From: Leisingera sp. S132
GTDB lineage: Bacteria > Pseudomonadota > Alphaproteobacteria > Rhodobacterales > Rhodobacteraceae
DNA: 64,000 bases
Reading direction: 5' to 3'
Assembly (NCBI RefSeq): GCF_025144465.1
Contig: NZ_CP083553.1
Coordinates: 640,501 to 704,500 of the forward strand
In this document: positions 48,819 to 57,897 of the stretch, piece after piece
Layout: the number at the start of each line of letters is the position of its first letter
Position numbering within the stretch: position 1 is the first letter of the stretch
Made by a program: the position numbers and the translations under genes
The notes under the pieces: model-generated
Database searches by the model: none
What the model was told of the DNA's origin: nothing
The model's input: the letters and a program-made list of their open reading frames with translations, nothing else

Positions 48819-50750
48819 GCCCTTCAGCTCTTTGGAGAACGGAACCGGCAGTGGTGCCTTGCCCAGCCGGGCCCGGTAAACCGGCAGGCTTTCGGTGACC
48901 CGCATCACGTAGTTGCGGGTCTCGTTGAAGGGGATATGTTCAATCCAGTCGACGATATCGGGGTCGCCGTCCCGGGGGTCGCCATAGCGTTCCATCCAGG
49001 CAATGGGGCGGTGCGGCCCGGCGTTGTAGCCAGCTGCCATCATGACAACGTTGCCGCGGAACTTGCCGGCGAGGCCTGCCAGGTAATTGGCCCCCAGCTT
49101 GGCATTGTAATCCCACTCCGCCGTCAGGCGGGATGTCTTGTGGTTTGCCAGGATGCCCAGTTCCGTTGCCACCAGCTTGGCTGTTGCCGGCATCACCTGC
49201 ATCAGCCCCCGTGCGCCGGCATGGCTGACGACCGCAGGATCAAATTCGCTTTCGCGCCGGGCGATGGCCAGGGTCATTTCCTCGGCCATCGGCAGCTGAT
49301 GCTTGGCGACCGGGTGCAGCGGGTAATAGGCACCTTCCAGCTCCACCCCGCCGCGGGCTGCACGCTTGGCGATCATTACGGCCAAATGCGGCTGGTCCAT
49401 GTCGACCGCCATCTGCCCAAGCTGCCGGGCCTGCACCGGCGGCAGGGTTTCCACCAGGTGGGTGAGAAAGCGTTCAGCCAGAGCAAGATCGCCAGCCTTC
49501 AGCAGCATCAGCCCGGCCTCCGTTACAGAGGACTGCATGAAAGCCGCTTTGCGCCAGTCAGGCATTGGCGCCGGTTTCACCAGGGCCGGATCAAAGGGAC
49601 GTCCCAGTTTTTCCGCGGCCAGAAGGCCGTAAAAGGACGTCTGATACTCCGCGCCTTTGGCGTACGCTTCATGTGCCTTATCTGCCTCTCCCATTGCGGC
49701 ATAGGCCCGGCCAAGCCAGTACCCTCCGCGGCCGATCGAGATCGGGGTCTCGACCGAAGCAAGGAAACGCTGGAAATGCACCGCGGCGAGTTCAGGGTCG
49801 CGCAGTTTCTGCAGGGCGATGTAGCCGGCCAGCCATTCGCAATCGGAATATCCATAGCCGTCCTCAGGCGAAGAGAAATGATAGGCAGCGAGCTGGTAGG
49901 CCCGTTCATGATCGCCGTCCCGCATCAGCTGGCGTGACAAGTCACGGCGGCGGCGCAACCATTTTCCTGGTTCGCCCAGCTTCTCGGCGCTGGTGCTGCG
50001 GTCCAAAAGCATTTCGATGGCGCTGTCCTGCAGGCGCTTTCGGTCGCGCCAGGCAAAGCGGTCATAGGCAAGGCCGGCGGCGTCTTGCAGGCGATCCGGA
50101 ACCGCTTTGATCCTGGTATCCACGCCGGGAGCGCGTTCTTGCAAAGCGATTCGGGCTTCTGCCAGCTTGCGTTCCCCCTCCGGCACCAGCGGCAGCATGC
50201 GCTTGGAGCTGACCAGATGATCCTCCCACAATAGCCGGTCCAGCCGCGCGGCATGGTGCGGCTTCAGCAGTTTGGCGAAATCGCGTAAGTAGAGGTCCTG
50301 GATCGCGCTGCCCATCGCCATGGTGCGCCAGGCTAGCACGATCTCGGCCTCGCCCTCACCGCGGCGCCCGGCAGCAAAAAGCGCCTTGCCCAGGCTCAGC
50401 GCGCCTTCGGCTGTTTGCGGGCGATCCTTGGCATAGAAGGCCAGAATGGTTTCACGCCCGGTGGCGGCAATGGCGTCCTCGTTCTGGCGGCGCAGGTAAT
50501 CCAGCCCGGGCCAGTCCGGCCTGCGCTGCAGGAAATCTTCCACATCACCTGCAGATCCCAGCCCGGCCCGCAAGCGGTGCCATTCGATGATGTCATGCGC
50601 CACGCTGTGGCGCTTGCCGGCTTCCCGCGCGGCCTGATCCCACTTTTCTGCACGCATCAGATCAAGCGCCGTGCCAAAGTCGCGGGCCAGTGCCGGGTCG
50701 CCTGGCAGGGCTGCGAAAATCAGCAGAATAAAGGCCAGGATGCGGGTCAT
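48792..50750 (-). CDS. Soluble-type lytic murein transglycosylase (Slt-like)
   Basis: About 652 residues. A signal peptide (MTRILAFILLIFAALPGDPALA) is followed by a long alpha-superhelical domain (about 25-490) and a C-terminal lysozyme-like SLT domain with catalytic Glu in IARRESEFDPAVVSHAGARGLMQVMPATA, then AGYNAGPHRPIAWMERYG and IPFNETRNYVMRVTESLPVYRA. It cleaves peptidoglycan to 1,6-anhydro-muropeptides, the AmpR-type inducers in beta-lactamase systems. Start uncertain: ATGs at 50786, 50759 and 50750 are in frame; none has a strong ribosome site. Confidence 0.9.
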   Translation of the reverse strand: MTRILAFILLIFAALPGDPALARDFGTALDLMRAEKWDQAAREAGKRHSVAHDIIEWHRLRAGLGSAGDVEDFLQRRPDWPGLDYLRRQNEDAIAATGRETILAFYAKDRPQTAEGALSLGKALFAAGRRGEGEAEIVLAWRTMAMGSAIQDLYLRDFAKLLKPHHAARLDRLLWEDHLVSSKRMLPLVPEGERKLAEARIALQERAPGVDTRIKAVPDRLQDAAGLAYDRFAWRDRKRLQDSAIEMLLDRSTSAEKLGEPGKWLRRRRDLSRQLMRDGDHERAYQLAAYHFSSPEDGYGYSDCEWLAGYIALQKLRDPELAAVHFQRFLASVETPISIGRGGYWLGRAYAAMGEADKAHEAYAKGAEYQTSFYGLLAAEKLGRPFDPALVKPAPMPDWRKAAFMQSSVTEAGLMLLKAGDLALAERFLTHLVETLPPVQARQLGQMAVDMDQPHLAVMIAKRAARGGVELEGAYYPLHPVAKHQLPMAEEMTLAIARRESEFDPAVVSHAGARGLMQVMPATAKLVATELGILANHKTSRLTAEWDYNAKLGANYLAGLAGKFRGNVVMMAAGYNAGPHRPIAWMERYGDPRDGDPDIVDWIEHIPFNETRNYVMRVTESLPVYRARLGKAPLPVPFSKELKGSTLHAFAP

Positions 50751-50889
50751 CTCTTGCATTTTCCAGTGGTCCGGGGATAGAGGCATGAACGTTACTCATT
50801 GGCGTGCTGGTATCAACTCAAATAACCGGCATTCCATATCTTGACGGCGGCGGATTGCCGCCTGCACCTGCAGCAAAGGGAGCGTGCCC

Positions 50890-51762
50890 ATGTTCAAAGG
50901 CTCTATGCCAGCACTCGTTACCCCGTTTTCGAACGGCGAGCTGGATCTGGATGCGCTCAAACGCCTGGTGGAATGGCAGATAGCCGAGGGATCGACCGGG
51001 CTGGTACCCGTCGGAACCACTGGCGAAAGCCCTACGCTGACCCACGAGGAGCATGAGCTGGTCATTGCAGAGACGGTCAAGGCAGCGGCGGGCCGCGTGC
51101 CGGTGATCGCGGGTGCAGGCTCCAACAACACCGTCGAGATGATTCGCTTTGTCGAGTTCGCCAAGAAGGTCGGCGCCGATGCGGCGCTGGTCGTGACACC
51201 GTACTATAACAAACCGACCCAGCGCGGCATGATGCAGCACTTCCAGGCCGCCCATGAATGCGCGGACCTGCCGATCATCATCTATAACATCCCCGGCCGC
51301 TCGGTCGTCGACATGACGCCTGCGACCATGGGGGAGCTGGCAAAGCTTCCGCGCATCATCGGGGTGAAAGACGCGACTGGCGATCTGGCCCGTGTCAGCC
51401 AGCAACGTGCCGCCTGCGGTAAGGATTTTGTGCAGCTGTCCGGCGAAGACGCAACTGCACTGGGCTTTAACGCCCACGGCGGCGTAGGCTGCATCTCGGT
51501 GACCGCAAACGTTGCGCCGAAACTTTGTGCCGAATTCCAGGCCGCTACCCTGGCAGGTGACTATGCCAAGGCCCTGGAGTATCAGGACAAGCTGATGCCG
51601 CTGCACGAGGCAATCTTCATCGAGCCGGGCCTTGCTGGTGCAAAATACGGTCTGGCCAGGCTCGGCATGTGCAGCGAAGAGGTTCGCTCGCCGCTGACCA
51701 CACTGGAGGACGGCACCAAGGCTGCTATAGACGCGGCCATGGTGCACGCGGGCCTGCTGTAA
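50890..51762 (+). CDS. dapA: 4-hydroxy-tetrahydrodipicolinate synthase
   Basis: 290 residues from the ATG at 50890 (AAGGGAG seven bases before; a GTG two codons earlier is possible). Catalytic Lys160 in GVKDATGDL and Tyr132 in IIYNIPGRS, with [11 protein letters not shown], are intact. It condenses pyruvate with aspartate semialdehyde, the first committed step to lysine and diaminopimelate for peptidoglycan. Divergent from the lytic transglycosylase gene. Confidence 0.96.
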   Translation: MFKGSMPALVTPFSNGELDLDALKRLVEWQIAEGSTGLVPVGTTGESPTLTHEEHELVIAETVKAAAGRVPVIAGAGSNNTVEMIRFVEFAKKVGADAALVVTPYYNKPTQRGMMQHFQAAHECADLPIIIYNIPGRSVVDMTPATMGELAKLPRIIGVKDATGDLARVSQQRAACGKDFVQLSGEDATALGFNAHGGVGCISVTANVAPKLCAEFQAATLAGDYAKALEYQDKLMPLHEAIFIEPGLAGAKYGLARLGMCSEEVRSPLTTLEDGTKAAIDAAMVHAGLL

Positions 51763-51786
51763 ACTTTTTCCGCAGCTGAGAACAGC

Positions 51787-51816
51787 TAGGGCGGCCTCCA
51801 TCGGAGTGCCGCCCTA
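51787..51816 (+). terminator. Terminator after dapA
   Basis: Stem TAGGGCGGC/GCCGCCCTA with an internal CTCC/GGAG pairing in the loop, followed by TTTACTTCTT, 24 bases past the dapA stop. Confidence 0.8.
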
Positions 51817-51883
51817 TTTACTTCTTGCCGGTTGGAAATACTCCGGGATGAGTTAGCCTGAAGGGGCGAGAAGGGTTCTCCCT

Positions 51884-52765
51884 TTAGCTCAGGGCGTCCG
51901 TCAGGTGCCGGGTTTTATCGGGATTGCGGGTCACGTAGATCCTTGTGACTCTGCCCTCCGTGATCTCCAGCGAAGTTGCTTGCAGGATACCATCCTCGGC
52001 CAGGTTCAGAATCGCCGGCAGGCCGTTCAGTCGGCAGAACCGCCAGCGGGTCGGAACCGTATTGCCGAACTTGCGGGCAATGCCTTCCAGCAGCCGCAGA
52101 ACCTTGTCCCGCCCGTAGATCGGATTGAGCGCCGCCATGGCCTTGCCGCCACCATCCGAAATGAGCTGCACATCTTGCGCCAGAAGCTGGGTCAGGGCTG
52201 CTGTGTCGCCTGTCCTTGACGCCCGGAAGAAGGCTTCGGTCAAATCCCGCCCCCGGTCCGGGTCGGCCGGGGCCCGCGGCCGCAGTTCCTGCACCTTGCG
52301 CCTGGCGCGGGCAGCCAACTGGCGGCATGCCTCAGGCGAGCGGTTCAGCGCGGCGGAAATATCATCGTAGGAGCTTTCGAAGATATCATGCAGCAGGAAA
52401 GCGGCGCGTTCCAGCGGTGACAAGGCGTCCAGCGCCAACAGCAGGGCAACCGAGACGTCATGGTCCAACTGTTCTGTGGCGTCCTCGGTCAGCAGAGGCT
52501 CAGGCAGCCATTCGCCAGGATATGTCTCGCGCCGCACACGGGCCGATTTCAGCTGGTCAAGGCACAGCCGGGTGGTGATCCGCATCAGGTAGCCGGTGGG
52601 GTCCCGCACTTCGGCCTTGTCTGCTGCCTGCCAGCGCAGGAACGCGTCCTGCAGGATGTCCTCGGCGTCGCTGACCGTGCCCAGCATCCGATAGGCGGCC
52701 GCAAACAATCGCGGCCGCGCTGTCAGGAACGCATCGATTCCTTCGTTCCTTTCCTGAGCTTTCAC
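51884..52765 (-). CDS. ECF41-type RNA polymerase sigma factor
   Basis: 293 residues. Sigma regions 2 and 4 (about 8-160: LFAAAYRMLGTVSDAEDILQDAFLRW, LSPLERAAFLLHDIFESSYDDISAALNRS) are joined to a SnoaL-like C-terminal domain. The ECF41 hallmarks are present: WLPEP at 86-90 in the linker, DGGGK at 204-208 and NPDK at 281-284. In this group the C-terminal domain replaces an anti-sigma factor. The GTG start overlaps the stop of the AhpD-like gene by 4 bases, the standard ECF41 partnership in which that gene is the target. Confidence 0.94.
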   Translation of the reverse strand: MKAQERNEGIDAFLTARPRLFAAAYRMLGTVSDAEDILQDAFLRWQAADKAEVRDPTGYLMRITTRLCLDQLKSARVRRETYPGEWLPEPLLTEDATEQLDHDVSVALLLALDALSPLERAAFLLHDIFESSYDDISAALNRSPEACRQLAARARRKVQELRPRAPADPDRGRDLTEAFFRASRTGDTAALTQLLAQDVQLISDGGGKAMAALNPIYGRDKVLRLLEGIARKFGNTVPTRWRFCRLNGLPAILNLAEDGILQATSLEITEGRVTRIYVTRNPDKTRHLTDALS

Positions 52766-53223
52766 GCGGCGTTTGCCTCCTCAGCGGCAGGATGGGGAGT
52801 ACGGAAGCCGATTGCAATGCGGTTCCAGGCGTTGATGGCACTGATCAGCAGTGTCAGCACCACTTGCTCACGCGGAGAGAACAGGTTGGTTGCCTCCTCG
52901 TAGTCCGCATCCGGCGCTCCGGTTGTTTCCACCCGCGTCAGAGCTTCGCACCACGCAAGCGCAGCACGCTCCCGTTTCGAATACAAAGAAGACTCCCGCC
53001 AGGCATTCAGCAGTTGCATCCGGTCCTCGCTTTCGCCATGTGCCCGCAGGTCCTGGCTGTGCATGTGGATGCAGAAGGCGCAGCCGTTGATCTGCGAGGC
53101 CCGCAGTTTCACCAGCTCCACCAGACTGTGTTCCAGAGTGCTGTCCTTGAACAGTTTTTCCTGCTCCAGCATTGGCTGGAACAGCTCAGGGGCAATAGCG
53201 AAATAGTCGAGGCGTTGGGTCAT
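52762..53223 (-). CDS. Carboxymuconolactone decarboxylase/AhpD-like protein (ECF41 partner)
   Basis: 153 residues from the ATG at 53223. AhpD-fold with the redox motif INGCAFCIHMHSQDLRAHGES (CxxC-x3-H). LRASQ before it and SPREQVVLTLLISAINAWNRIAIG at the end are typical. The downstream ECF41 gene overlaps its stop (GTGA), so this is the COE gene that ECF41 sigma factors usually control. Probably acts on peroxides or a carbonyl compound; substrate unknown. Confidence 0.92.
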   Translation of the reverse strand: MTQRLDYFAIAPELFQPMLEQEKLFKDSTLEHSLVELVKLRASQINGCAFCIHMHSQDLRAHGESEDRMQLLNAWRESSLYSKRERAALAWCEALTRVETTGAPDADYEEATNLFSPREQVVLTLLISAINAWNRIAIGFRTPHPAAEEANAA

Positions 53224-53292
53224 TGGTCTGTTCCTTTCTGATGGCTTCAGGAACAGGACGAGGCAAGCTTGGTGTTTGTGACGCCTCCGGCC

Positions 53293-53323
53293 AAAAAAGT
53301 TGGGGCGCCGCATTGGGCGCCCC
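53293..53323 (-). terminator. Terminator after soeC
   Basis: Stem GGGGCGCC/GGCGCCCC (53302-53309, 53316-53323). On the minus strand the stem is followed by AACTTTTTT. It lies 8 bases past the soeC stop, separating the sulfite operon from the ECF41 pair. Confidence 0.85.
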
Positions 53324-53330
53324 GGGGATG

Positions 53331-54218
53331 TCAGCGTTTGCCGTAGTAGAGGCCGACCACATGTTCGGCCTGAGCAAAGAACAGCCAGCGCGAGGTTGCG
53401 ATGCCTGCGAGATGCGACAGCACCGCGAGGGCAGCAAACACATGCTTGATCACGATGCCCTGAACCGGGGTCAGGATCAGCAGCAGCGGCAGGGCGAAGC
53501 CAAAGAAAAAGGCCATCATCCGCAGCTTTTGCGCGTGTTTGCGGCCCACCACATGCACAAACTCGCGCAGCAGGTAGTTGGAGCCGGTGTGCGGCGGCTC
53601 AAAGGCGCGGACCGTGCCGCGGTCGCCAAGACCGGTGGCGGTGCCCAGATTGGTGCCTGAGTTTTCAAGCGCCTTGTCTCCTTTGGCCCAATAGGCCAGC
53701 TGCACTGCTCCTGCGATGGCTAGCAGCCAGGGCGCCAGGCTCTCTGCACCGGCCAGCAGCGCGCCGCCGGCCAGGCTGAAGGAGAGGAACATCACAGGTG
53801 TCAGTTCCATGTTCCAGCGCGGGATGGTCTTGAGCTGGGTGTAGATCATCGAGGTGGTAAAGACGGTGGCGAGGCTGAGCGCCGCGCCGATCCAGCCCAG
53901 CACGGTCCACTGGCTGTCCATGAACACCGCGCCTAGCGCATAAAGCCCCATGACGATCAAGGCGCCCACGGCACAGATGCCTTCACGGCTGAGCCAGCTG
54001 GTTTTCCACTGGGTGAGTGCGCGCCAGGCACGCTCAGGGCGGCCCAGGTGGAACGTGGAAGCCAGCAGGCCGCCGCAGGCCAAGCCAAAGGCGATTGCGT
54101 GGAACACAAAGGCCACCGTACCGGTCACTGCTGGCTGACCGAGCCCGAGGAAGAACAGCAGGCCAAAACCCAGACCCGACAGGGTGGTAAAGATGATGAC
54201 TGAGGGTGCGGGATGCAT
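53331..54218 (-). CDS. soeC: Sulfite dehydrogenase membrane anchor SoeC (DmsC/NrfD-like)
   Basis: 295 residues, about eight membrane helices, DmsC family: MHPAPSVIIFTTLSGLGFGLLFFLG at the N-terminus, a basic loop near LGRPERAWRALTQWKTSWLSREG and a C-terminal HLAGIATSRWLFFAQAEHVVGLYYG. It anchors SoeAB to the inner membrane and passes electrons to quinone. The ATG overlaps the soeB stop by one base (TGATG). Named Soe rather than Dms from operon context with xsc. Confidence 0.87.
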   Translation of the reverse strand: MHPAPSVIIFTTLSGLGFGLLFFLGLGQPAVTGTVAFVFHAIAFGLACGGLLASTFHLGRPERAWRALTQWKTSWLSREGICAVGALIVMGLYALGAVFMDSQWTVLGWIGAALSLATVFTTSMIYTQLKTIPRWNMELTPVMFLSFSLAGGALLAGAESLAPWLLAIAGAVQLAYWAKGDKALENSGTNLGTATGLGDRGTVRAFEPPHTGSNYLLREFVHVVGRKHAQKLRMMAFFFGFALPLLLILTPVQGIVIKHVFAALAVLSHLAGIATSRWLFFAQAEHVVGLYYGKR

Positions 54219-54982
54219 CAGTTCGCTCCTCCCGGAAGTTTGTCGAGGGCCTTGTCCAGCCAGCCCATGAAGCCTTGCGGCTCCTCAGCGACCGGAGCCA
54301 GCAGCGGGGCGAGGATGTCGATTTGATCCTCGATCTGGTCCTTGGGGCGGGGCGGCAGGTATTTGTTCACAGGTTTGGTGCCCATTTCCGGCATCAGGTC
54401 CATGCCGCCGCGCTCTGCCACCAGTTTGGAGACATCGCTGTCCGGATCGCCCAAATCGCCGAAATGGCGGGCGCCTGCGGGGCAGGTCCGCACGCAGGAG
54501 GGGATGCGGTCCACTTCCGGCAGGTTCTCGTTGTAGATCCGGTCAACGCAGAGGGTGCATTTCTTCATCACCCCTTCGGCCAGGTCCAGTTCCCGTGCGC
54601 CGTAAGGGCAGGACCAGGCGCACAGGCCGCAGCCGATGCAGTGGTCTTCGTTCACCAGCACGATGCCGTCTTCCACCCGCTTGTAGCTGGCGCCGGTGGG
54701 GCAGACGGTGACACAGGGCGCGTCCTCGCAGTGGAGGCAGGACTTGGGGAAATGGATAAGCTGGGCGTGGCCCTGTTCCGGCTGCACCTCGTAAGAATGC
54801 ACCCGGTTCAGGAAGGTGCCCGACGGGTCGCCGCCATAGGGGTTCTGATCTGACAGCGGCGCGCCGTAGTTTTCCGTGTTCCAGCCTTTGCAGGAGATCA
54901 CACAGGCATGGCAGCCAACGCAGGTGTCCAGGTCGATGACCAGGCCCATCTTGCGGTCTGTGGAGTTGGGGAGCTCGGTCAT
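54218..54982 (-). CDS. soeB: Sulfite dehydrogenase iron-sulfur subunit SoeB
   Basis: 254 residues from the ATG at 54982, which overlaps the soeA stop (ATGA). Four cysteine groups of a DmsB/PsrB-like ferredoxin subunit are visible: CVGCHACVISC, CLHCEDAPCVTVC, CIGCGLCAWSC and CTLCVDRI with a later CVRTC, giving four clusters. It wires the Mo subunit to the membrane anchor. No export signal, which fits a cytoplasmic-facing SoeAB and not a periplasmic DMSO reductase. Confidence 0.9.
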   Translation of the reverse strand: MTELPNSTDRKMGLVIDLDTCVGCHACVISCKGWNTENYGAPLSDQNPYGGDPSGTFLNRVHSYEVQPEQGHAQLIHFPKSCLHCEDAPCVTVCPTGASYKRVEDGIVLVNEDHCIGCGLCAWSCPYGARELDLAEGVMKKCTLCVDRIYNENLPEVDRIPSCVRTCPAGARHFGDLGDPDSDVSKLVAERGGMDLMPEMGTKPVNKYLPPRPKDQIEDQIDILAPLLAPVAEEPQGFMGWLDKALDKLPGGAN

Positions 54983-57801
54983 TTGCCTACTTTCCACTTC
55001 AGTTCTTTCGGGCCGGTGCCTACGGGCGACTCCTGCGCCGGGAAGGCCGGCTGGCTTTCCTGCAGGTCAGATGGCGCGGCGGCCTTTTCGATTTTGACTT
55101 TGAGGTCGAACCAGGCCGCCTGACCGGTGATCGGGTCCGAGTTGGCCCACCGCATGCCGTCGCCCTTGGCGGGCAGCAGCTCATGGATCAGGTGGTTGAG
55201 CAGGAAGCCCTTGGTGGCCTCCGGTGCATCCTCCTCCAGCGCCCAGGCGCCCTTGCGCTTGCCGATGGCGTTCCAGGTCCAGACGGTGTTGTCATTGAGC
55301 GCGGCCATCTCCATCACCGGCACGGTGATCTCCCCGTGCGGCGAAGTGATCTTGGCCCAGTCGCCGTCCTGCAGCCCGTGCTCGCGCATCAGCTTGGTGG
55401 GGACATAGAGCGGGTTGCGGCCGTGCAGCTGGCGCAGCCAGGCGTTCTGGGTGCCCCAGGAGTGGTACATCGCCATCGGACGCTGGGTCAGCGCGTTGAC
55501 GGTGAAGCCCTCGTTCCCTTGCTGGTCGGTTTCGTACCAGATCGGCAGCGGGTCCATCACATCCTTTACCCGCTGGCGCAGATGCTCGGGCGGCTGGCGC
55601 TCGCCATGGCCTTCGGCAGCCAGCTGGAACTTGCGCATGGGCTCGACATAAAGCTGGAACAGGTAGGGCTGGGGGCTGTCATACAGCCCCATGCCCACCG
55701 CCCAGTCCTGATAGGCGGTGTTCCAGGGTTTGTAGTAGTCGGCGCCTTCCGGAATGTGGGCGACGTGGAAACCGCCGTTTTCGATGTACTGGTTCAGCTG
55801 CTCCGGGTTCACTTCACCGCGGCCGGTTTTGCTGCCGTCTTCCCCACGGAAACCCGACAGCGGGCCAATTCCGGGCTTACGCTCGTGGTTGACGATGTAG
55901 TCGGCGTAGTCTTTCCACTTGGCGGTCCGGTCCTCATTGGTGAAGCCCGGCAGCTTCATCCGGTTGGCCAGCTGAATCAGTACCGTCTGGAAGCCGCGCA
56001 CGTCGCGGTCCGGCTCAATCACCGGCCAGCGGATGGCATCTGCCGCCGCGTCCGCCTCGCAAATCGGGCGGTCCAGCAGCGAGATGCAGTCGTGGCGCTC
56101 CAGATAGGTGGTGTCCGGCAGGATCAGGTCGGCAAAGGCCACCATCTCGGAACTGTAGGCGTCCGAGTAGATGATATGCGGGATTTTGTAGTCGCCGTTC
56201 TCATCCTTGTCGGTCAGCATCTCCATCACACCCTTAGTGTTCATAGAAGAGTTCCACGACATGTTGGCCATATACATGAACAGCGTGTCGATCTTGTAGG
56301 GATCGCCCGCGTGCGCGTTGGAGATCACCATATGCATTAGGCCATGGGCCGACATCGGATTTTCCCACGTGAAGGCCTTGTCAATCCGTGCCGGGCTGCC
56401 GTCCTCTTTCAGCGCCAGATGCTCGGGTCCGCGCACAAAGCCCAAGTGCGGGCCGTCCAGCGGGGTGTCTGGCGTGGATTTGCAGTGCGGTGTCGGGTGC
56501 GCCTCGACCGGCTTGGGGTAGGGCGGTTTGAAGCGGAAGCCGCCGGGAACCTCGACGGTGCCCAAGAGGATCTGCAGCACATGCAGCGCACGGCAGGTTT
56601 GGAAACCATTGGCATGCGCCGAGACACCACGCATCGAGTGCATGGCCACCGGGCGGCCGGTCATCTTGGAGTGTTTCTCACCGCGGAAGTCGGTCCACTC
56701 GTGATCCAGCTCAAACGCTTCGTCAAAGGCGACGCGGGCCAGCTCGCCCGCGATGGCACGGATGCGCTTGGCCGGGATGCCGCATTTGTCGGCCACCGCT
56801 TCCGGGGCGTATTCGTCTGTCAGATAGCGTTCGGCCATCTGGTGGAAGACCGGCCGGTGGGTGACGCCGTCCTTTTCGTAGACCGCCGACAGGTCCGGAC
56901 GCACGCCGGGCTGGTCGAAGGGGGTCAGCTTGCCGGTGTTGCGGTCGATGACCAGCATCTTGCCGTCCGCGTCACGCATCAGCAGGCCTTTTTCAGGACC
57001 TTCCGTGGCGTTCACCAGAACCGGTGCGTTGGTAAAGCGGCTAAGGTAGTCGAGGTCGATCTTGCCGGCCTTCATCAGCACGTGAATCATCGACAGGATG
57101 AACAGACCGTCGGTACCCGGCGTGATGCCGACCCAGTCGTCTGCCACTGCGTTATAGCCCGAGCGGATAGGATTGACGCCGATCACCCGCGCGCCGCGTT
57201 TCTTGATCTTGCCGATGCCCATCTTGATGGGGTTGGAATCGTGGTCCTCGGCAACGCCGAACAGCAGGAACAGCTTGGTGTGGTCCCAGTCGGGCTGGCC
57301 GAACTCCCAGAAGGCGCCGCCCATGGTGTAGATGCCCGCGGTCGCCATGTTGACCGAACAGAAGCCGCCATGCGCCGCATAGTTCGGTGTGCCATAGCTT
57401 TGCGCCCAGAAGCTGGTGAAGCTTTGCGATTGGTCGCGGCCGGTGAAGAACGCCAGCTGTTCCGGCGCCTCGTGGCGGACAGGTTCCAGCCAGCCTACGG
57501 CGATGGCCAGCGCCTCATCCCAGGTGATTTCCTTGAACTGGCCGGATCCGCGCGGCCCGGTGCGCAGCATCGGCGCCTTCAGGCGGGATGGCGCATTAAC
57601 CTGCATGATCCCTGCGGATCCTTTGGCGCAAAGCACGCCCTTGTTCACCGGGTGATCGCGGTTGCCCTCAATATAGGCAACCTTGCCGTCTTTCATATGC
57701 ACGTTGATGCCGCAGCGGCAGGCGCACATGTAGCAGGTGGTCTTGCGGATCTCGTCCGAAACTTTGGGCGAGGTGTTCAGGATTGGCTGCTGGTGGGTCA
57801 T
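54979..57801 (-). CDS. soeA: Sulfite dehydrogenase molybdopterin subunit SoeA
   Basis: 940 residues of the DMSO-reductase superfamily. N-terminal [4Fe-4S] motif CYMCACRCGINVHM with the fourth Cys in KGVLCAKG, a likely Mo-ligand Cys in GGFCSVNMA near residue 145, and the molydopterin dinucleotide domain near the end (RNPLYVPTKLMREHGLQDGD). There is no twin-arginine leader, so it is cytoplasmic. In SoeABC of Allochromatium and Ruegeria this enzyme oxidises sulfite to sulfate. Linkage to xsc, which releases sulfite, supports that over DMSO or polysulfide reduction. Confidence 0.88.
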   Translation of the reverse strand: MTHQQPILNTSPKVSDEIRKTTCYMCACRCGINVHMKDGKVAYIEGNRDHPVNKGVLCAKGSAGIMQVNAPSRLKAPMLRTGPRGSGQFKEITWDEALAIAVGWLEPVRHEAPEQLAFFTGRDQSQSFTSFWAQSYGTPNYAAHGGFCSVNMATAGIYTMGGAFWEFGQPDWDHTKLFLLFGVAEDHDSNPIKMGIGKIKKRGARVIGVNPIRSGYNAVADDWVGITPGTDGLFILSMIHVLMKAGKIDLDYLSRFTNAPVLVNATEGPEKGLLMRDADGKMLVIDRNTGKLTPFDQPGVRPDLSAVYEKDGVTHRPVFHQMAERYLTDEYAPEAVADKCGIPAKRIRAIAGELARVAFDEAFELDHEWTDFRGEKHSKMTGRPVAMHSMRGVSAHANGFQTCRALHVLQILLGTVEVPGGFRFKPPYPKPVEAHPTPHCKSTPDTPLDGPHLGFVRGPEHLALKEDGSPARIDKAFTWENPMSAHGLMHMVISNAHAGDPYKIDTLFMYMANMSWNSSMNTKGVMEMLTDKDENGDYKIPHIIYSDAYSSEMVAFADLILPDTTYLERHDCISLLDRPICEADAAADAIRWPVIEPDRDVRGFQTVLIQLANRMKLPGFTNEDRTAKWKDYADYIVNHERKPGIGPLSGFRGEDGSKTGRGEVNPEQLNQYIENGGFHVAHIPEGADYYKPWNTAYQDWAVGMGLYDSPQPYLFQLYVEPMRKFQLAAEGHGERQPPEHLRQRVKDVMDPLPIWYETDQQGNEGFTVNALTQRPMAMYHSWGTQNAWLRQLHGRNPLYVPTKLMREHGLQDGDWAKITSPHGEITVPVMEMAALNDNTVWTWNAIGKRKGAWALEEDAPEATKGFLLNHLIHELLPAKGDGMRWANSDPITGQAAWFDLKVKIEKAAAPSDLQESQPAFPAQESPVGTGPKELKWKVGK

Positions 57802-57897
57802 TGGCGGGTCCTGTTGGGAGTTTCGGGCGACCGTATGACGGATTGCCTCAATTTGGGAATGGCGTTCTGCACAGGTTCTGACTTTTGGAACATTTGT

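Noticed and set aside
53331-57801. DMSO reductase DmsABC
   Set aside because: Superfamily matches, but there is no Tat leader on the Mo subunit and the operon makes sulfite; SoeABC is the better reading.
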